A DNA stretch of 64,000 bases from assembly GCA_903905505.1 (NCBI GenBank), contig CAIVGL010000022.1, forward strand, positions 83,322 to 147,321. The letters are read 5' to 3'. Origin of the DNA: an uncultured Bacteroidia bacterium. GTDB lineage: Bacteria; Bacteroidota; Bacteroidia; Bacteroidales; Prolixibacteraceae. This document shows positions 41,753 to 51,278 of the stretch, one piece after another. The notes under the pieces were generated by a model. That model had not been told where the DNA came from. It did not search any database and was given only the letters and a program-made list of their open reading frames with translations. The position numbers were made by a program, and so were the translations under genes. The first letter of the stretch is position 1; the number at the start of each line of letters is the position of its first letter.

Positions 41753-43498
41753 TTACCAGAAATATATGTAGAATAAAGCACAGGCTAAGACTACCCCTAA
41801 AGAAGCAATGACATCCCACTTGTTCCAACTATTTCTTAAAAGGGTTTTGTAATCCCCTGTGAAGGTGATAAACTCAATCTGTTTTGCCGTGGGTTTTGGG
41901 GTGAAGAGCGAAACTAAAATCATCATCACCATAATAAAAGCGAGCAACCATACTTCAAAGATAAGCCAGTTCGTATGCCAAAACCAGTGGGTAGATTCCC
42001 AGTACCAACCTGACATTACATTTTTACCTGTATTTGTATAAATATTGGTCAGCAAGCGAGCCATACCAATAAGAAAACCCACGATCATTCCTGCCTCACC
42101 TGCTTTGGGCGTAATCCGTTTGGAAAATATACCCATTACGAATACTGCTACCATTGAAGGAGCAAGCAGCGATTGGATGCCTTGAATATAGTCATAAAGG
42201 CTCCCGAGACTCATCATGATAGGAATCCATATAATTCCAAGTATCACGACAACAACGGTAGCCATCTGGCCTACAAAAACATATCTAGCCTCGCTTTTAC
42301 CTTTGAAAATTGGCTTGTAAAAGTCTTCGGTATATAGCGTAGCGCAGGAATTAAAAAATGCTGCCAATGAGGCAACTAATGCCGATATAAAACCGATAGT
42401 TACTATTCCTTTCACCCCGGCGGGCAATACAAACTTAACCATTGAGCCAAATGCGGTGTCTGGATTTTCTAATGTAAATCCGCTCCCAGGCCTTGCCGCC
42501 AGTGCAGCAGCGACCATGCCTGGAATGAGAAACATAAATACTGGCAACAATTTAAAATAACCTGCAGCGATAGTGCCTCTGCGTGCACGCATCATCACGA
42601 TGTCGCTAGACTCCCCTTTTTGCTGTCCGAGCACACGTTGAACAATATGTTGGTCCGTTGCCCAATACCAGAGACCAATAATTGAGGCTCCTAAAAACAC
42701 CCAGATACCAGGATATTCATCGTATAACGGGTTGCCTGTTTCGAAGTGGAACAAGTGATTTGTTCCGTATGCAACACCATCTGCACCTACATTTAGTGAT
42801 TTGGTGTATGCTATCATGGCACTCCATCCATCACCAATGCTGCCGCTGCCTAGGGCTGACAAACCTAAGAACAGAACAAGGAATGAGCCAATGATAAGTA
42901 TGGGTGTTTGAATGGCAGACAAGGTCATCACACCTTTCATGCCGCCCAGAATTGTAAAGATTCCGGTTAAAACTATCAATCCGATGGCTCCATACCAGAA
43001 AGGCAAGCCAAGAAGACTCTCCATGAAAATCCCACCGGTAAACGCTGTTACACTCACTTTGGTAAGTACGTATGCGATCAGTGTAATGATAGATAGCCAC
43101 GAGCCTGTGCGAGGGGTGTAACGATTTTTGAGGAAGTCAGGCATTGTAATGATTTTCCCCAACTTATTGTTCATCAGCTGATAGAAGGGTACAAACAGCC
43201 ATCCTAAAATCAGGATTATCCAACCATGCATTTCCCAGTGAGCCATGGCGACGCCCGACTTTGCTCCAGTGCCAGCAAGCCCTACAAGATGCTCGGAACC
43301 AATATTTGCAGCAAAGATAGCCGCACCGATAATGTACCACGGTTCCCCTTTTCCAAACAGGTAATCTTCACTATCTGCTCCTTGTTGTAAGCGATTGTGT
43401 TTTTGTATCGAGCGCCATACCGCCCACGTAATTGCTAAAATTCCAACTGTAATAATTGTCCAGTCGAGCCAAATAAATTCATGTGAGTTCCAATTCAT
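41753..43498 (-). CDS. Sodium:sugar symporter (SSS family)
   Basis: GAAIFAANIGSEHLVGLAGTGAKSGVAMAHWEMHGW; TGGIFMESLLGLPFWYGAIGLIVLTGIFTILGGMKGVMTL. Confidence 0.92.
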   Translation of the reverse strand: MNWNSHEFIWLDWTIITVGILAITWAVWRSIQKHNRLQQGADSEDYLFGKGEPWYIIGAAIFAANIGSEHLVGLAGTGAKSGVAMAHWEMHGWIILILGWLFVPFYQLMNNKLGKIITMPDFLKNRYTPRTGSWLSIITLIAYVLTKVSVTAFTGGIFMESLLGLPFWYGAIGLIVLTGIFTILGGMKGVMTLSAIQTPILIIGSFLVLFLGLSALGSGSIGDGWSAMIAYTKSLNVGADGVAYGTNHLFHFETGNPLYDEYPGIWVFLGASIIGLWYWATDQHIVQRVLGQQKGESSDIVMMRARRGTIAAGYFKLLPVFMFLIPGMVAAALAARPGSGFTLENPDTAFGSMVKFVLPAGVKGIVTIGFISALVASLAAFFNSCATLYTEDFYKPIFKGKSEARYVFVGQMATVVVVILGIIWIPIMMSLGSLYDYIQGIQSLLAPSMVAVFVMGIFSKRITPKAGEAGMIVGFLIGMARLLTNIYTNTGKNVMSGWYWESTHWFWHTNWLIFEVWLLAFIMVMMILVSLFTPKPTAKQIEFITFTGDYKTLLRNSWNKWDVIASLGVVLACALFYIYFW

Positions 43499-43578
43499 AA
43501 TAGTTGTTAGGTTAATTTGATAAAAAATTGCTTGGTTAGTTCTTTAACTTATCGCAAACACAAGGAATAGATAGTGAA

Positions 43579-45090
43579 TTACCTTAGTGCTTTGTTTAAT
43601 AGGTAATATACTTCGTTATTACGCATGGTTTGTTTGAATTCTCTGATCGTGGTATCCTTATCAATGATCAACATTTCGATGTCTGCAATTTCAGCGTAAT
43701 CTTCCAACATTTCAGTTGTGATCGCGAATGAAAAGCTCGAGTGATGAGTTCCGCCTGCAGTAATCCAGGCACCTGCACCGATCTCAAGGTTAGGCATTGG
43801 TTTCCACAAAGCACAGGCTACAGGTAGCTTAGGCAGTGGTTCCGGTTTTATAACTGTGACTTCATTTACAATCATACGGAAGCGGTTGCCCATATCGACA
43901 ATAGTTGCGGCTATGCCTTCCCCTTCGTGAGCCTGAAATATTAAGCGGGCGCAAACACCTGCATCCCCAATTCCTAAGAAATGAACTTCGATACGTGGTT
44001 TATTTGCGGCAATTTCAGGGTTGATTTCCAGCATGTGTGACTGAAGAATAGCGCTGTTCGCCCCGTCGAAGTTTAATACATAATCTTCAATAAATGAAGA
44101 TCCACCTGGTAAACCCTGAGCCATAACCCCCATGGTACGTGTGAGAGCCGCTGTTTTCCAGTCCCCTTCAGCACCAAAGCCATAACCTTCAGCCATCAAG
44201 CGTTGCGAAGCAAAGCCCATCAATTGAGACATTCCTTCCAATTCGTTGAAACTGGTGGTGAAAGCAGTTGCTTTTTTATCTTGTAAGAAACGGCGTAGTC
44301 CAATTTCCTGAGCAGCAGCCTGACGCACAGACAGGTGTTTTTTTGCACCTTTCTTGCAGTCGTCGGCAAAGTCGTAAAGTTTCTCGTATTCAGCAATTAA
44401 AACGTCGATTTCAGCTTCGGTAACAGCTTCCACATAAGGAACCAACTTGGCGATAGGAGCATTGTCAACGTGGTATCCCAAACGGATTTCAGCCTCGACC
44501 TTGTCTCCGTCTGTTACAGCCACATTGTTCATATTATCGCCAAAACGGATGATTTGCATATTTTGAGAATCTGCCCATCCTGCACAAACACGCATCCAAG
44601 CAGAAATTTTATCGTGAGTTGATTTGTCCTTCCAGTAGCCAACTACCACTTTTCGTGGTTTGCGCAATCGGCTTGTAATAAACCCAAATTCACGGTCGCC
44701 ATGAGCCGATTGATTTAGATTCATGTAGTCCATATCGATTTCTGACCAGGGAATTTGCTCGTTAAACTGTGTGTGAAGATGCATTAATGGTTTTTTGTAA
44801 TCCATCAATCCATGAATCCACATTTTAGCAGGTGAGAACGTATGCATCCAGGTAATTAAACCCATACATTTAGTAGCTCCATTTGCAGCACGCATAATTT
44901 CTGCAATTTCAGACGACGAATTGGCAGTCCCCTTGTAAACAACTTTGACAGGCAAATTACCCGATTCGTTCAACCCCTTTACCATTGCATTGGAGTGTGC
45001 ATCGACTTTAACAACCGCATCGCCACCATACAACAGCTGTGCTCCTGTAACAAACCACACCTCAAACTGCTCGAAAATTGTATTGGTCAT
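43579..45090 (-). CDS. araA: L-arabinose isomerase
   Basis: FEVWFVTGAQLLYGGDAV; CMGLITWMHTFSPAKMWI; QSAHGDREFGFITSRLRKPRKVVVGYWKD. Confidence 0.96.
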   Translation of the reverse strand: MTNTIFEQFEVWFVTGAQLLYGGDAVVKVDAHSNAMVKGLNESGNLPVKVVYKGTANSSSEIAEIMRAANGATKCMGLITWMHTFSPAKMWIHGLMDYKKPLMHLHTQFNEQIPWSEIDMDYMNLNQSAHGDREFGFITSRLRKPRKVVVGYWKDKSTHDKISAWMRVCAGWADSQNMQIIRFGDNMNNVAVTDGDKVEAEIRLGYHVDNAPIAKLVPYVEAVTEAEIDVLIAEYEKLYDFADDCKKGAKKHLSVRQAAAQEIGLRRFLQDKKATAFTTSFNELEGMSQLMGFASQRLMAEGYGFGAEGDWKTAALTRTMGVMAQGLPGGSSFIEDYVLNFDGANSAILQSHMLEINPEIAANKPRIEVHFLGIGDAGVCARLIFQAHEGEGIAATIVDMGNRFRMIVNEVTVIKPEPLPKLPVACALWKPMPNLEIGAGAWITAGGTHHSSFSFAITTEMLEDYAEIADIEMLIIDKDTTIREFKQTMRNNEVYYLLNKALR

Positions 45091-45142
45091 AATTGTTTTG
45101 ATTAAAAAGTTTATCGAATTTAGTTTTTATTTTAACGATTTA

Positions 45143-45165
45143 ATAAAGGTGTGATTAACTTTTAT
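45143..45165. promoter_or_regulatory. Candidate NUDIX-regulator operator upstream of araA
   Basis: ATAAAGGTG-TGATT-AACTTTTAT; same 9-5-9 layout as 45915-45937, 53 bp upstream of the araA start. Confidence 0.5.
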
Positions 45166-45174
45166 TAGCGACGA

Positions 45175-45888
45175 TTAAGGGAACTTCACGATTCTTTCGC
45201 TGCGAATCGCTGTATCCTCTTTTTTAAATTGGTAGTAGAATGCCCCTTTCTTAGATTCATTCGTATTTTTCAGATTTAACCTCTCTAAGACATCTATAGA
45301 AAGGATTTTTTTTCTAAAATTACCTGGATCAAAGGTTTTTTGAAAGATCGCCTCATAGAGATTTCTTAGCTGCATCAATGTAAACATTTCAGGTAGCAAC
45401 TCTTTGCCAAATAGGTCGATGGTTGCTTTTTGTTGCAATAATTCCAGCCCATTAGCGACGATCTCCTGATGGTCAAAGATTAAAGCGGGTAATTTTGTAA
45501 TCGGCCACCAATGGGCTCCCCTCTCTCTGACAAGTTCTTTATCGTGAATATCAATGCGAACCAAGGCGACAAAGGTCATGCTAATTACGCGTGCTCCCGG
45601 ATCTCTGTCTGGCTTTGAAAAGGCCCCGGCCTGCTCTAAGAAGATATCCTTGAGCCCAGTGGTGTCAAGCAAAACTCTGCGCGCTGCCTCATTAACTGAC
45701 TCGCTTTCCTGCACGAATCCTCCCATTAAGGACCACTTGCCCAATGAAGGTTCAAATCCGCGTGGATAAAGCAGTAATTTTAATTCCCCATCCTCATATC
45801 CGAAGATCGAACAGTCAACTGCTACATGATGCTTTGGATGTTGCTCATAGATCTTACTAAGCATTAAAACGGCTTCCTCTCCTGGCAT
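45175..45888 (-). CDS. NUDIX-related transcriptional regulator (AraR/NrtR-like)
   Basis: VAVDCSIFGYEDGELKLLLYPRG..GKWSLMGGFVQESESVNEAARRVLLDTTGL NUDIX-like domain plus C-terminal wHTH FQKTFDPGNFRKKILSIDVL. Confidence 0.85.
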   Translation of the reverse strand: MPGEEAVLMLSKIYEQHPKHHVAVDCSIFGYEDGELKLLLYPRGFEPSLGKWSLMGGFVQESESVNEAARRVLLDTTGLKDIFLEQAGAFSKPDRDPGARVISMTFVALVRIDIHDKELVRERGAHWWPITKLPALIFDHQEIVANGLELLQQKATIDLFGKELLPEMFTLMQLRNLYEAIFQKTFDPGNFRKKILSIDVLERLNLKNTNESKKGAFYYQFKKEDTAIRSERIVKFP

Positions 45889-45914
45889 ATTTAAATCATT
45901 ACTGATGCAAATTT

Positions 45915-45937
45915 ATAAAAGTATTAATTACTTTTAT
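45915..45937. promoter_or_regulatory. Candidate NUDIX-regulator operator (autoregulatory)
   Basis: Perfect inverted repeat ATAAAAGTA-TTAAT-TACTTTTAT, 27 bp upstream of the regulator start. Confidence 0.55.
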
Positions 45938-46165
45938 TGTTACTTGAGATTATATGTTGTATAACATAGAGATATTTCTTCGACTCATCTGGAGCTCCGC
46001 AACCATAAATAAACTATTCCCTAATTTCAAAAAAAAGATTGTGCTGTTTGGAAAAAATATTCGACGATTGTAAGCACTTAAGTTTTTAGTGAATAATTGA
46101 AGTCATTATAATGATGATCAACTCTTAATTCGCTGCATATTTAGAAGCATTCTGTATGCAAATAA

Positions 46166-46199
46166 AAAGAGTTGCAAGTTAATGTACTTGCAACTCTTT
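46166..46199 (-). terminator. Terminator hairpin at the end of the tRNA-like array
   Basis: AAAGAGTTGCAAGT-TAATGT-ACTTGCAACTCTTT; 14-bp arms. Confidence 0.65.
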
Positions 46200-46209
46200 A
46201 TAATTTCAG

Positions 46210-46284
46210 TGGAGAATATCAGAATCGAACCGATGACCTTCCCGATAGCCATCGGGACGCTTTATCCTTAGTTTGTTACATCAC
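46210..46284 (-). pseudogene. tRNA-Ala-like remnant 1, anticodon arm replaced by palindrome
   Basis: T-arm and 3' acceptor match tRNA-Ala(GGC) with one difference; TCCCGAT-AGCC-ATCGGGA at 46240-46257. Confidence 0.7.
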
Positions 46285-46341
46285 GACTAGACAGAATAAA
46301 AAAGGAGTTGCAATGTTACTTACAACTCCTTGATTATTAAA

Positions 46342-46417
46342 GTGGAGAATATCGGAATCGAACCGATGACCTTCCCGATAGCCATCGGGACGCTTTATCC
46401 TTAGTTTGTTACATCAA
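46342..46417 (-). pseudogene. tRNA-Ala-like remnant 2
   Basis: Identical T-arm and 3' acceptor half; palindrome at 46372-46389. Confidence 0.7.
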
Positions 46418-46475
46418 GACTAGACAGAATAAAAAAGAAGCTGCAATATTACTTACAACTCCTTGATTTTAAATG

Positions 46476-46551
46476 TGGAGAATATCGGAATCGAACCGAT
46501 GACCTTCCCGATAGTCATCGGGACGCTTTATCCTTAGTTTGTTACATCACG
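46476..46551 (-). pseudogene. tRNA-Ala-like remnant 3
   Basis: Identical T-arm and 3' acceptor half; palindrome TCCCGAT-AGTC-ATCGGGA at 46506-46523. Confidence 0.7.
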
Positions 46552-46609
46552 ACTAGACAGAAATAAAAAAGGAGTTGCAATGTTACTTACAACTCCTTGA
46601 TTATTAAAG

Positions 46610-46683
46610 TGGAGAATATCGGAATCGAACCGATGACCTTTTGACTGCCAGTCAAACGCTCTAGCCAACTGAGCTAATCCCCC
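46610..46683 (-). tRNA. tRNA-Ala (GGC)
   Basis: Minus strand GGGGGATTAGCTCAGTTGGCTAGAGCGTTTGACTGGCAGTCAAAAGGTCATCGGTTCGATTCCGATATTCTCCA; TTTGA-CTGGCAG-TCAAA anticodon arm. Confidence 0.92.
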
Positions 46684-46691
46684 ATTTTGTG

Positions 46692-46769
46692 AATCGAACC
46701 AATGACCTTCCCGATCTGCTTCGCTGTCGGGACGCTCTAGTCCCGATTACTATCGGGAAGCAATCCCCC
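46692..46769 (-). pseudogene. tRNA-Ala-like remnant 4, palindromes at both anticodon-arm and D-arm positions
   Basis: AATCGAACCAATGACC, then TCCCGA..TCGGGA, CGCTCTAG, TCCCGAT-TACT-ATCGGGA, then CAATCCCCC; flanks match tRNA-Ala. Confidence 0.6.
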
Positions 46770-46856
46770 ATTATCAATCGAACCAATGACTTTTACGATT
46801 ACAACAGGAGGGTAAAAATACAATTATTTCTGTTTAAATTGTACTACTTTTGCACT

Positions 46857-48071
46857 ATGGTGAAAATGTATGATACCGCGGAACAGAAAGAAAGAGTAGT
46901 TATTGTTGGCTTAATAACAGGGCGACAAGATGATAGGCAGGCCAAAGAGTACCTCGACGAGTTGGAGTTTCTAGTGGATACTTCTGGCGCAGAGGTCTGG
47001 GAGCGATTTATCCAACGCCTCGATACCCCTCATCCTGCAACCTTTGTGGGAAGCGGAAAACTGAAAGAGATAGCCGACTATATTCATGTTCACAGTATCG
47101 AAACAGTAGTCTTCGACGATGAACTTTCACCTACTCAGATTCGAAATATTGAGCCTGTACTCCAATGTAAGATCCTCGATCGGACCAATCTTATCCTCGA
47201 TATCTTTGCTAATCGTGCTCAGACAGCCCACTCTAAAACACAGGTTGAGTTAGCTCAATGCAAATATATGTTGCCCCGACTAACGCGTTTATGGTCTCAC
47301 CTTGAGCGTCAGCAAGGAGGTATTGGCACACGTGGTCCTGGAGAGTCGCAGATAGAGACTGATAAACGAATTATTCTGGATCGGATTTCCTTTTTAAAAG
47401 CACAGCTCGAGAAGATCGATAGTCAGATGATGACCCAGCGCCGTAATCGCGGGAAGATAGTCCGCGTGGCTCTAGTGGGTTATACCAACGTTGGAAAATC
47501 AACGATCTTAAATCTGATTAGTAAATCTGAAGTTTTCGCCGAGAATAAACTCTTTGCAACCCTTGACACCACCGTGCGAAAAGTCGTTATAGGCAATTTG
47601 CCGTTTCTTTTAACCGATACGGTGGGATTTATTCGGAAGCTTCCCCATCATCTGGTAGAGTCGTTTAAATCGACCTTAGACGAGACACGCGAAGCAGACC
47701 TTCTGATTCATGTGGTTGACATCTCTCACCCCGGTTTTGAGTCGCAGGTTGAGGTTGTAAATAAGACCCTGGGAGAGATTGGAGCTTCAGATAAACCGAT
47801 GATCTACCTGTTTAATAAGATCGATGCCTTTAAATATATCGTTAAAGAGGAAGATGACCTTCTGCCTTCAACAAAAGATAATATGAGCCTAGAAGATTGG
47901 AAACAATCGTGGATGGGCCAACATGAGAATCTCTCTTTGTTTATCTCCGCGACTGAAAAAACGAATATCGAGGAGTTTAAAAAAGCCATCTACGAAGAGA
48001 TTAAAGCGATCCACATCAAACGCTTCCCTTTCAATGACTTTCTCTATCAAGTATTCGATGAAGAGGAATAG
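46857..48071 (+). CDS. hflX: GTPase HflX
   Basis: TRLWSHLERQQGGIGTRGPGESQIETDKR; VALVGYTNVGKSTILNLIS; TDTVGFIRKLPHHLVESFKSTL. Track start 46689 runs through tRNA remnants; MVKMYD at 46857 is preferred. Confidence 0.93.
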   Translation: MVKMYDTAEQKERVVIVGLITGRQDDRQAKEYLDELEFLVDTSGAEVWERFIQRLDTPHPATFVGSGKLKEIADYIHVHSIETVVFDDELSPTQIRNIEPVLQCKILDRTNLILDIFANRAQTAHSKTQVELAQCKYMLPRLTRLWSHLERQQGGIGTRGPGESQIETDKRIILDRISFLKAQLEKIDSQMMTQRRNRGKIVRVALVGYTNVGKSTILNLISKSEVFAENKLFATLDTTVRKVVIGNLPFLLTDTVGFIRKLPHHLVESFKSTLDETREADLLIHVVDISHPGFESQVEVVNKTLGEIGASDKPMIYLFNKIDAFKYIVKEEDDLLPSTKDNMSLEDWKQSWMGQHENLSLFISATEKTNIEEFKKAIYEEIKAIHIKRFPFNDFLYQVFDEEE

Positions 48072-48088
48072 GATTAACCATTAAAAGA

Positions 48089-48119
48089 AAAAGCCGTCAA
48101 TTACGACGGCTTTTTTTAT
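48089..48119. terminator. Bidirectional terminator between hflX and asd
   Basis: AAAAAGCCGTC-AATTAC-GACGGCTTTTTTT, convergent genes. Confidence 0.85.
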
Positions 48120-48142
48120 GATTGAAATTTTTTGAATCAGGG

Positions 48143-49153
48143 TTATTTTACCACACCTTCTTTAACCAAGTACTCCGCAATCTGCACTGCGTTTAAGGCA
48201 GCTCCCTTTTTGATCTGATCAGAAACGGTCCAAAATGCTAATCCATTTGGATTTGAGATGTCTTTACGTATGCGCCCCACAAAAACCTCATCGCGGCCAG
48301 CTAAATGAAGTGGCATTGGGTATTTCTTCTCTGCTGGTGTATCGATCACAATAACACCATCAGCGCTTTCAAAAGCTGCCTTTACTTTATCTAAGGGAAT
48401 TTCTTGTTCGGTCTCAACCCAGATCGCTTCAGAGTGGGCACGAAGAACTGGAACTCGAACGGCAGTCGCACTGACCTGAATGTCGGAATGCATAATCTTG
48501 CGCGTTTCGTGATACATCTTCATCTCCTCCTTGGTATAGTCGTTGTCGGTAAACACATCGATATGAGGGATCAGATTTTGAACCAACTGATAAGCAAATT
48601 TTGAAATTGTTGGTTCTTCGCCATTCGCCACTTGAATGGTTTGCGCTTCTAATTCGTCCATCCCTGATGCTCCAGCACCACTGGCACTCTGGTAAGTTGC
48701 AATGTGAACGCGACGAATATGTGAGATATTTTCAATTGGCTTTAACGCCACAACCAGCTGAATGGTGGTGCAGTTTGGATTTGCAATGATCTTACGAGGC
48801 ATATTCTTCGCATCGGCAGCATTCACCTCAGGGACAACGAGTGGAATGTCGTTCTCCATGCGAAATGCACTGCTGTTGTCAATCATGACAGTGCCAAACT
48901 TTGTGATGGTATCGGCAAAATCTTTGGAGATACTTGCACCAGCAGAAACTAAGGCAATGTCGATTCCCTTAAAGTCATCGTTGTGAAGCAATTCCTTTAC
49001 GGTTAATTCTGTCCCTTTATAGGTGAATTTTTTACCAGTACTGCGAGCTGATCCAAATAATACCAGTTCGTCAAGCGGGAAATTACGCTCATCTAGCACA
49101 CGCAGAAACTCTTGTCCAACAGCTCCACTAACACCAACAATCGCTACTTTCAT
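48143..49153 (-). CDS. asd: Aspartate-semialdehyde dehydrogenase
   Basis: [61 protein letters not shown]. Confidence 0.95.
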   Translation of the reverse strand: MKVAIVGVSGAVGQEFLRVLDERNFPLDELVLFGSARSTGKKFTYKGTELTVKELLHNDDFKGIDIALVSAGASISKDFADTITKFGTVMIDNSSAFRMENDIPLVVPEVNAADAKNMPRKIIANPNCTTIQLVVALKPIENISHIRRVHIATYQSASGAGASGMDELEAQTIQVANGEEPTISKFAYQLVQNLIPHIDVFTDNDYTKEEMKMYHETRKIMHSDIQVSATAVRVPVLRAHSEAIWVETEQEIPLDKVKAAFESADGVIVIDTPAEKKYPMPLHLAGRDEVFVGRIRKDISNPNGLAFWTVSDQIKKGAALNAVQIAEYLVKEGVVK

Positions 49154-49340
49154 AGTTCTTAATTTTTATAAACGTTAATCGGGTACCTTTCTAAAGCATC
49201 ATGCAGTCAGAAATATAGGGCAAAAGTACGGAATATTCTTAATAATTTGTGAAATTAACTAGGATTAATTTACGATTTTATTTTTTACGGCCCTGTTTTT
49301 AACTTATTTGTAAGTTGAGCTTGTTATTATTTAAATTGTT

Positions 49341-50183
49341 TTAGATGGCTCTTTGGGCTTTGACCATCCGATCTTTCCCATTCAAATCTTTTTTCAGCAC
49401 CAGATTGACATATCCTTTTGAGCTTAAAAGTTCCAGGGTCTGCGATCCAAATTGCTCGTTGATCTCCAAATAAAGGTGTCCATTAGGCTTTAAGGATGTA
49501 AGTCCGAGTTCTGCAATTTTAGCATAGAAAAATAATGGATCATTATCTGGGACAAAGAGTGCGGTATGTGGTTCATGGTCTAGCACATTTTGGTGCATAA
49601 GATCCTTTTCAGAATCTGTAACATATGGGGGATTACTTACGATAACGTCGTAAATGGCTGGTTGTTGAGGTGCGTTAAATAAGTCGATGTGTTGGAAATT
49701 GATCTTGATTTGGTGCTTAAAGGCATTTTGGTTGGCAACCACCAAGGCCTGTTCCGAAATGTCCCAGGCCTCAGCCGAGGCTTCTGGAAGTTGAGTTAAG
49801 ATGGAGATGGGAATACATCCGCTGCCTGTGCCAATATCTAGTATTTTTGGCGCTAATTCAGCATAATCTTTAATGATCCAGTCGACCAATTCTTCGGTTT
49901 CTGATCGTGGAATTAGCACCGATTTATTAACCGCAAACGTTAATCCGAAGAAGTGAGCCTCCCCTAAAATATATTGGATGGGTTTAAATTGAACCAATTG
50001 GTTTACAATATCCTTTATTTCGGCTAAATTTGCAGCAGAAATAACATCATCTTTTTGAAGATGGTATTGTATTCCTGATAATTTTAGAACTTTCTCGAAA
50101 ATCAGCTTGGTAATGCCCGCTATCTCTTCTTTGGGATAGATTGGACTCAGCTGATCGGAGATAAATTTTTTTGCAGCCTGCAT
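49341..50183 (-). CDS. prmC: Release factor glutamine methyltransferase
   Basis: VLIPRSETEELVDWII; ILDIGTGSGCIPISI; DVIVSNPPYV. Confidence 0.93.
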   Translation of the reverse strand: MQAAKKFISDQLSPIYPKEEIAGITKLIFEKVLKLSGIQYHLQKDDVISAANLAEIKDIVNQLVQFKPIQYILGEAHFFGLTFAVNKSVLIPRSETEELVDWIIKDYAELAPKILDIGTGSGCIPISILTQLPEASAEAWDISEQALVVANQNAFKHQIKINFQHIDLFNAPQQPAIYDVIVSNPPYVTDSEKDLMHQNVLDHEPHTALFVPDNDPLFFYAKIAELGLTSLKPNGHLYLEINEQFGSQTLELLSSKGYVNLVLKKDLNGKDRMVKAQRAI

Positions 50184-50222
50184 TTTTAATTGAGATTTTT
50201 ACAAAGATAAACAAAGCGAACG

Positions 50223-51278
50223 ATGCAACAGCTTTTTGAGATGGATGAGATTTTTATGTCTCGGGCTATTGAATTAGCGCGATTGGGCATGGGTCTTGTC
50301 TCGCCAAATCCAATGGTAGGCTGCGTCATTGTTCGACAGGGAGTTATTATTGGGGAGGGTTATCACAGTGAATTTGGGGGAGCTCACGCCGAGGTGAATG
50401 CCATTCGTAGGGTGAAAGATAAATCACTGTTAGCCGACTCAACGATTTATGTTACCCTTGAACCTTGTGCACATCAGGGTAAAACACCCCCCTGTGCCGA
50501 CTTGATTTTAACGCATAAGATTCCAAATGTCGTTATTGGTACTGTAGATCCATTTCTTGAAGTCGCTGGTCGCGGTATTGAACGGTTACGTCAAGGAGGT
50601 TGTCAGGTTATCGAAGGTGTTTTAGAAGATAAATGTCTCGAGTTGAATCGTCGATTCTTCACTTTTCATCAAAAGAAACGACCTTTTGTGATCTTAAAAT
50701 GGGCTCAGACGGCCGATGGGTTTATTGATATTGATCGGTCACAAGAGAATTTTGGTCAACCTACTTGGATCACCAATGATCTTTCGAGAATTGCTGTACA
50801 TAAGATGCGTACCGATGAGGCAGCAATTTTGGTCGGCACAAATACGGCACGAAAGGATAATCCATCGTTGACGGTTCGCGAGTGGAGCGGCCGTTCACCA
50901 CTTCGATTGGTAATCGACAGGTTAGGCAATCTCGATAAGTCGCTCGCGCTTTTTGATCAGCGAGTTCCTACCGTGGTCTATACCGCCTTAGATGCTCCCA
51001 ATGCAATGAATCTTGAGTATAAAAAAATCGATTTTGACGGGACTGAGCTTCAGCAGATTCTTGCAGATTTGCATCAACGGGGTATTTTGTCTTTAATCGT
51101 AGAGGGGGGCCAGAAATTGATTCACTCTTTTGTTGAAGGTCGAATATGGGACGAGGCACGTGTCTTTATTGGAAAGAATATCTTTCATGAAGGGGTCAGA
51201 GCCCCAAAATTTGATGGGGAATTGATTAAATCAGAAGAGCTTGACGATAGCTGGATGTTTTTATTTCGACGGAGGTAA
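50223..51278 (+). CDS. ribD: Bifunctional riboflavin deaminase/reductase RibD
   Basis: MSRAIELARLGMGLVSPNPMVGCVIV; GGAHAEVNAI; YVTLEPCAHQGKTPPCADLI; LIVEGGQKLIHSF. Confidence 0.95.
   Translation: MQQLFEMDEIFMSRAIELARLGMGLVSPNPMVGCVIVRQGVIIGEGYHSEFGGAHAEVNAIRRVKDKSLLADSTIYVTLEPCAHQGKTPPCADLILTHKIPNVVIGTVDPFLEVAGRGIERLRQGGCQVIEGVLEDKCLELNRRFFTFHQKKRPFVILKWAQTADGFIDIDRSQENFGQPTWITNDLSRIAVHKMRTDEAAILVGTNTARKDNPSLTVREWSGRSPLRLVIDRLGNLDKSLALFDQRVPTVVYTALDAPNAMNLEYKKIDFDGTELQQILADLHQRGILSLIVEGGQKLIHSFVEGRIWDEARVFIGKNIFHEGVRAPKFDGELIKSEELDDSWMFLFRRR

Larger units (their letters stand above)
46209..46608 (-). repeat. Three tandem 132-134 bp units, each a tRNA-Ala-like remnant adjoining a terminator hairpin
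   Basis: GGAGAATATC begins at 46211, 46343 and 46477 (and at 46611 in the intact tRNA); each unit ends with AAGGAGTTG..CAACTCCTT or a variant. Confidence 0.85.

Noticed and set aside
46209-46608. CRISPR-like array of regularly spaced repeats
   Set aside because: Period of about 133 bp with near-identical full units (no unique spacers) and clear tRNA T-arm homology; no cas genes
46689-46856. 56-aa N-terminal extension of HflX in the ORF track
   Set aside because: Translates tRNA remnants and palindromes; a TACTTTTG -7-like box precedes the 46857 ATG
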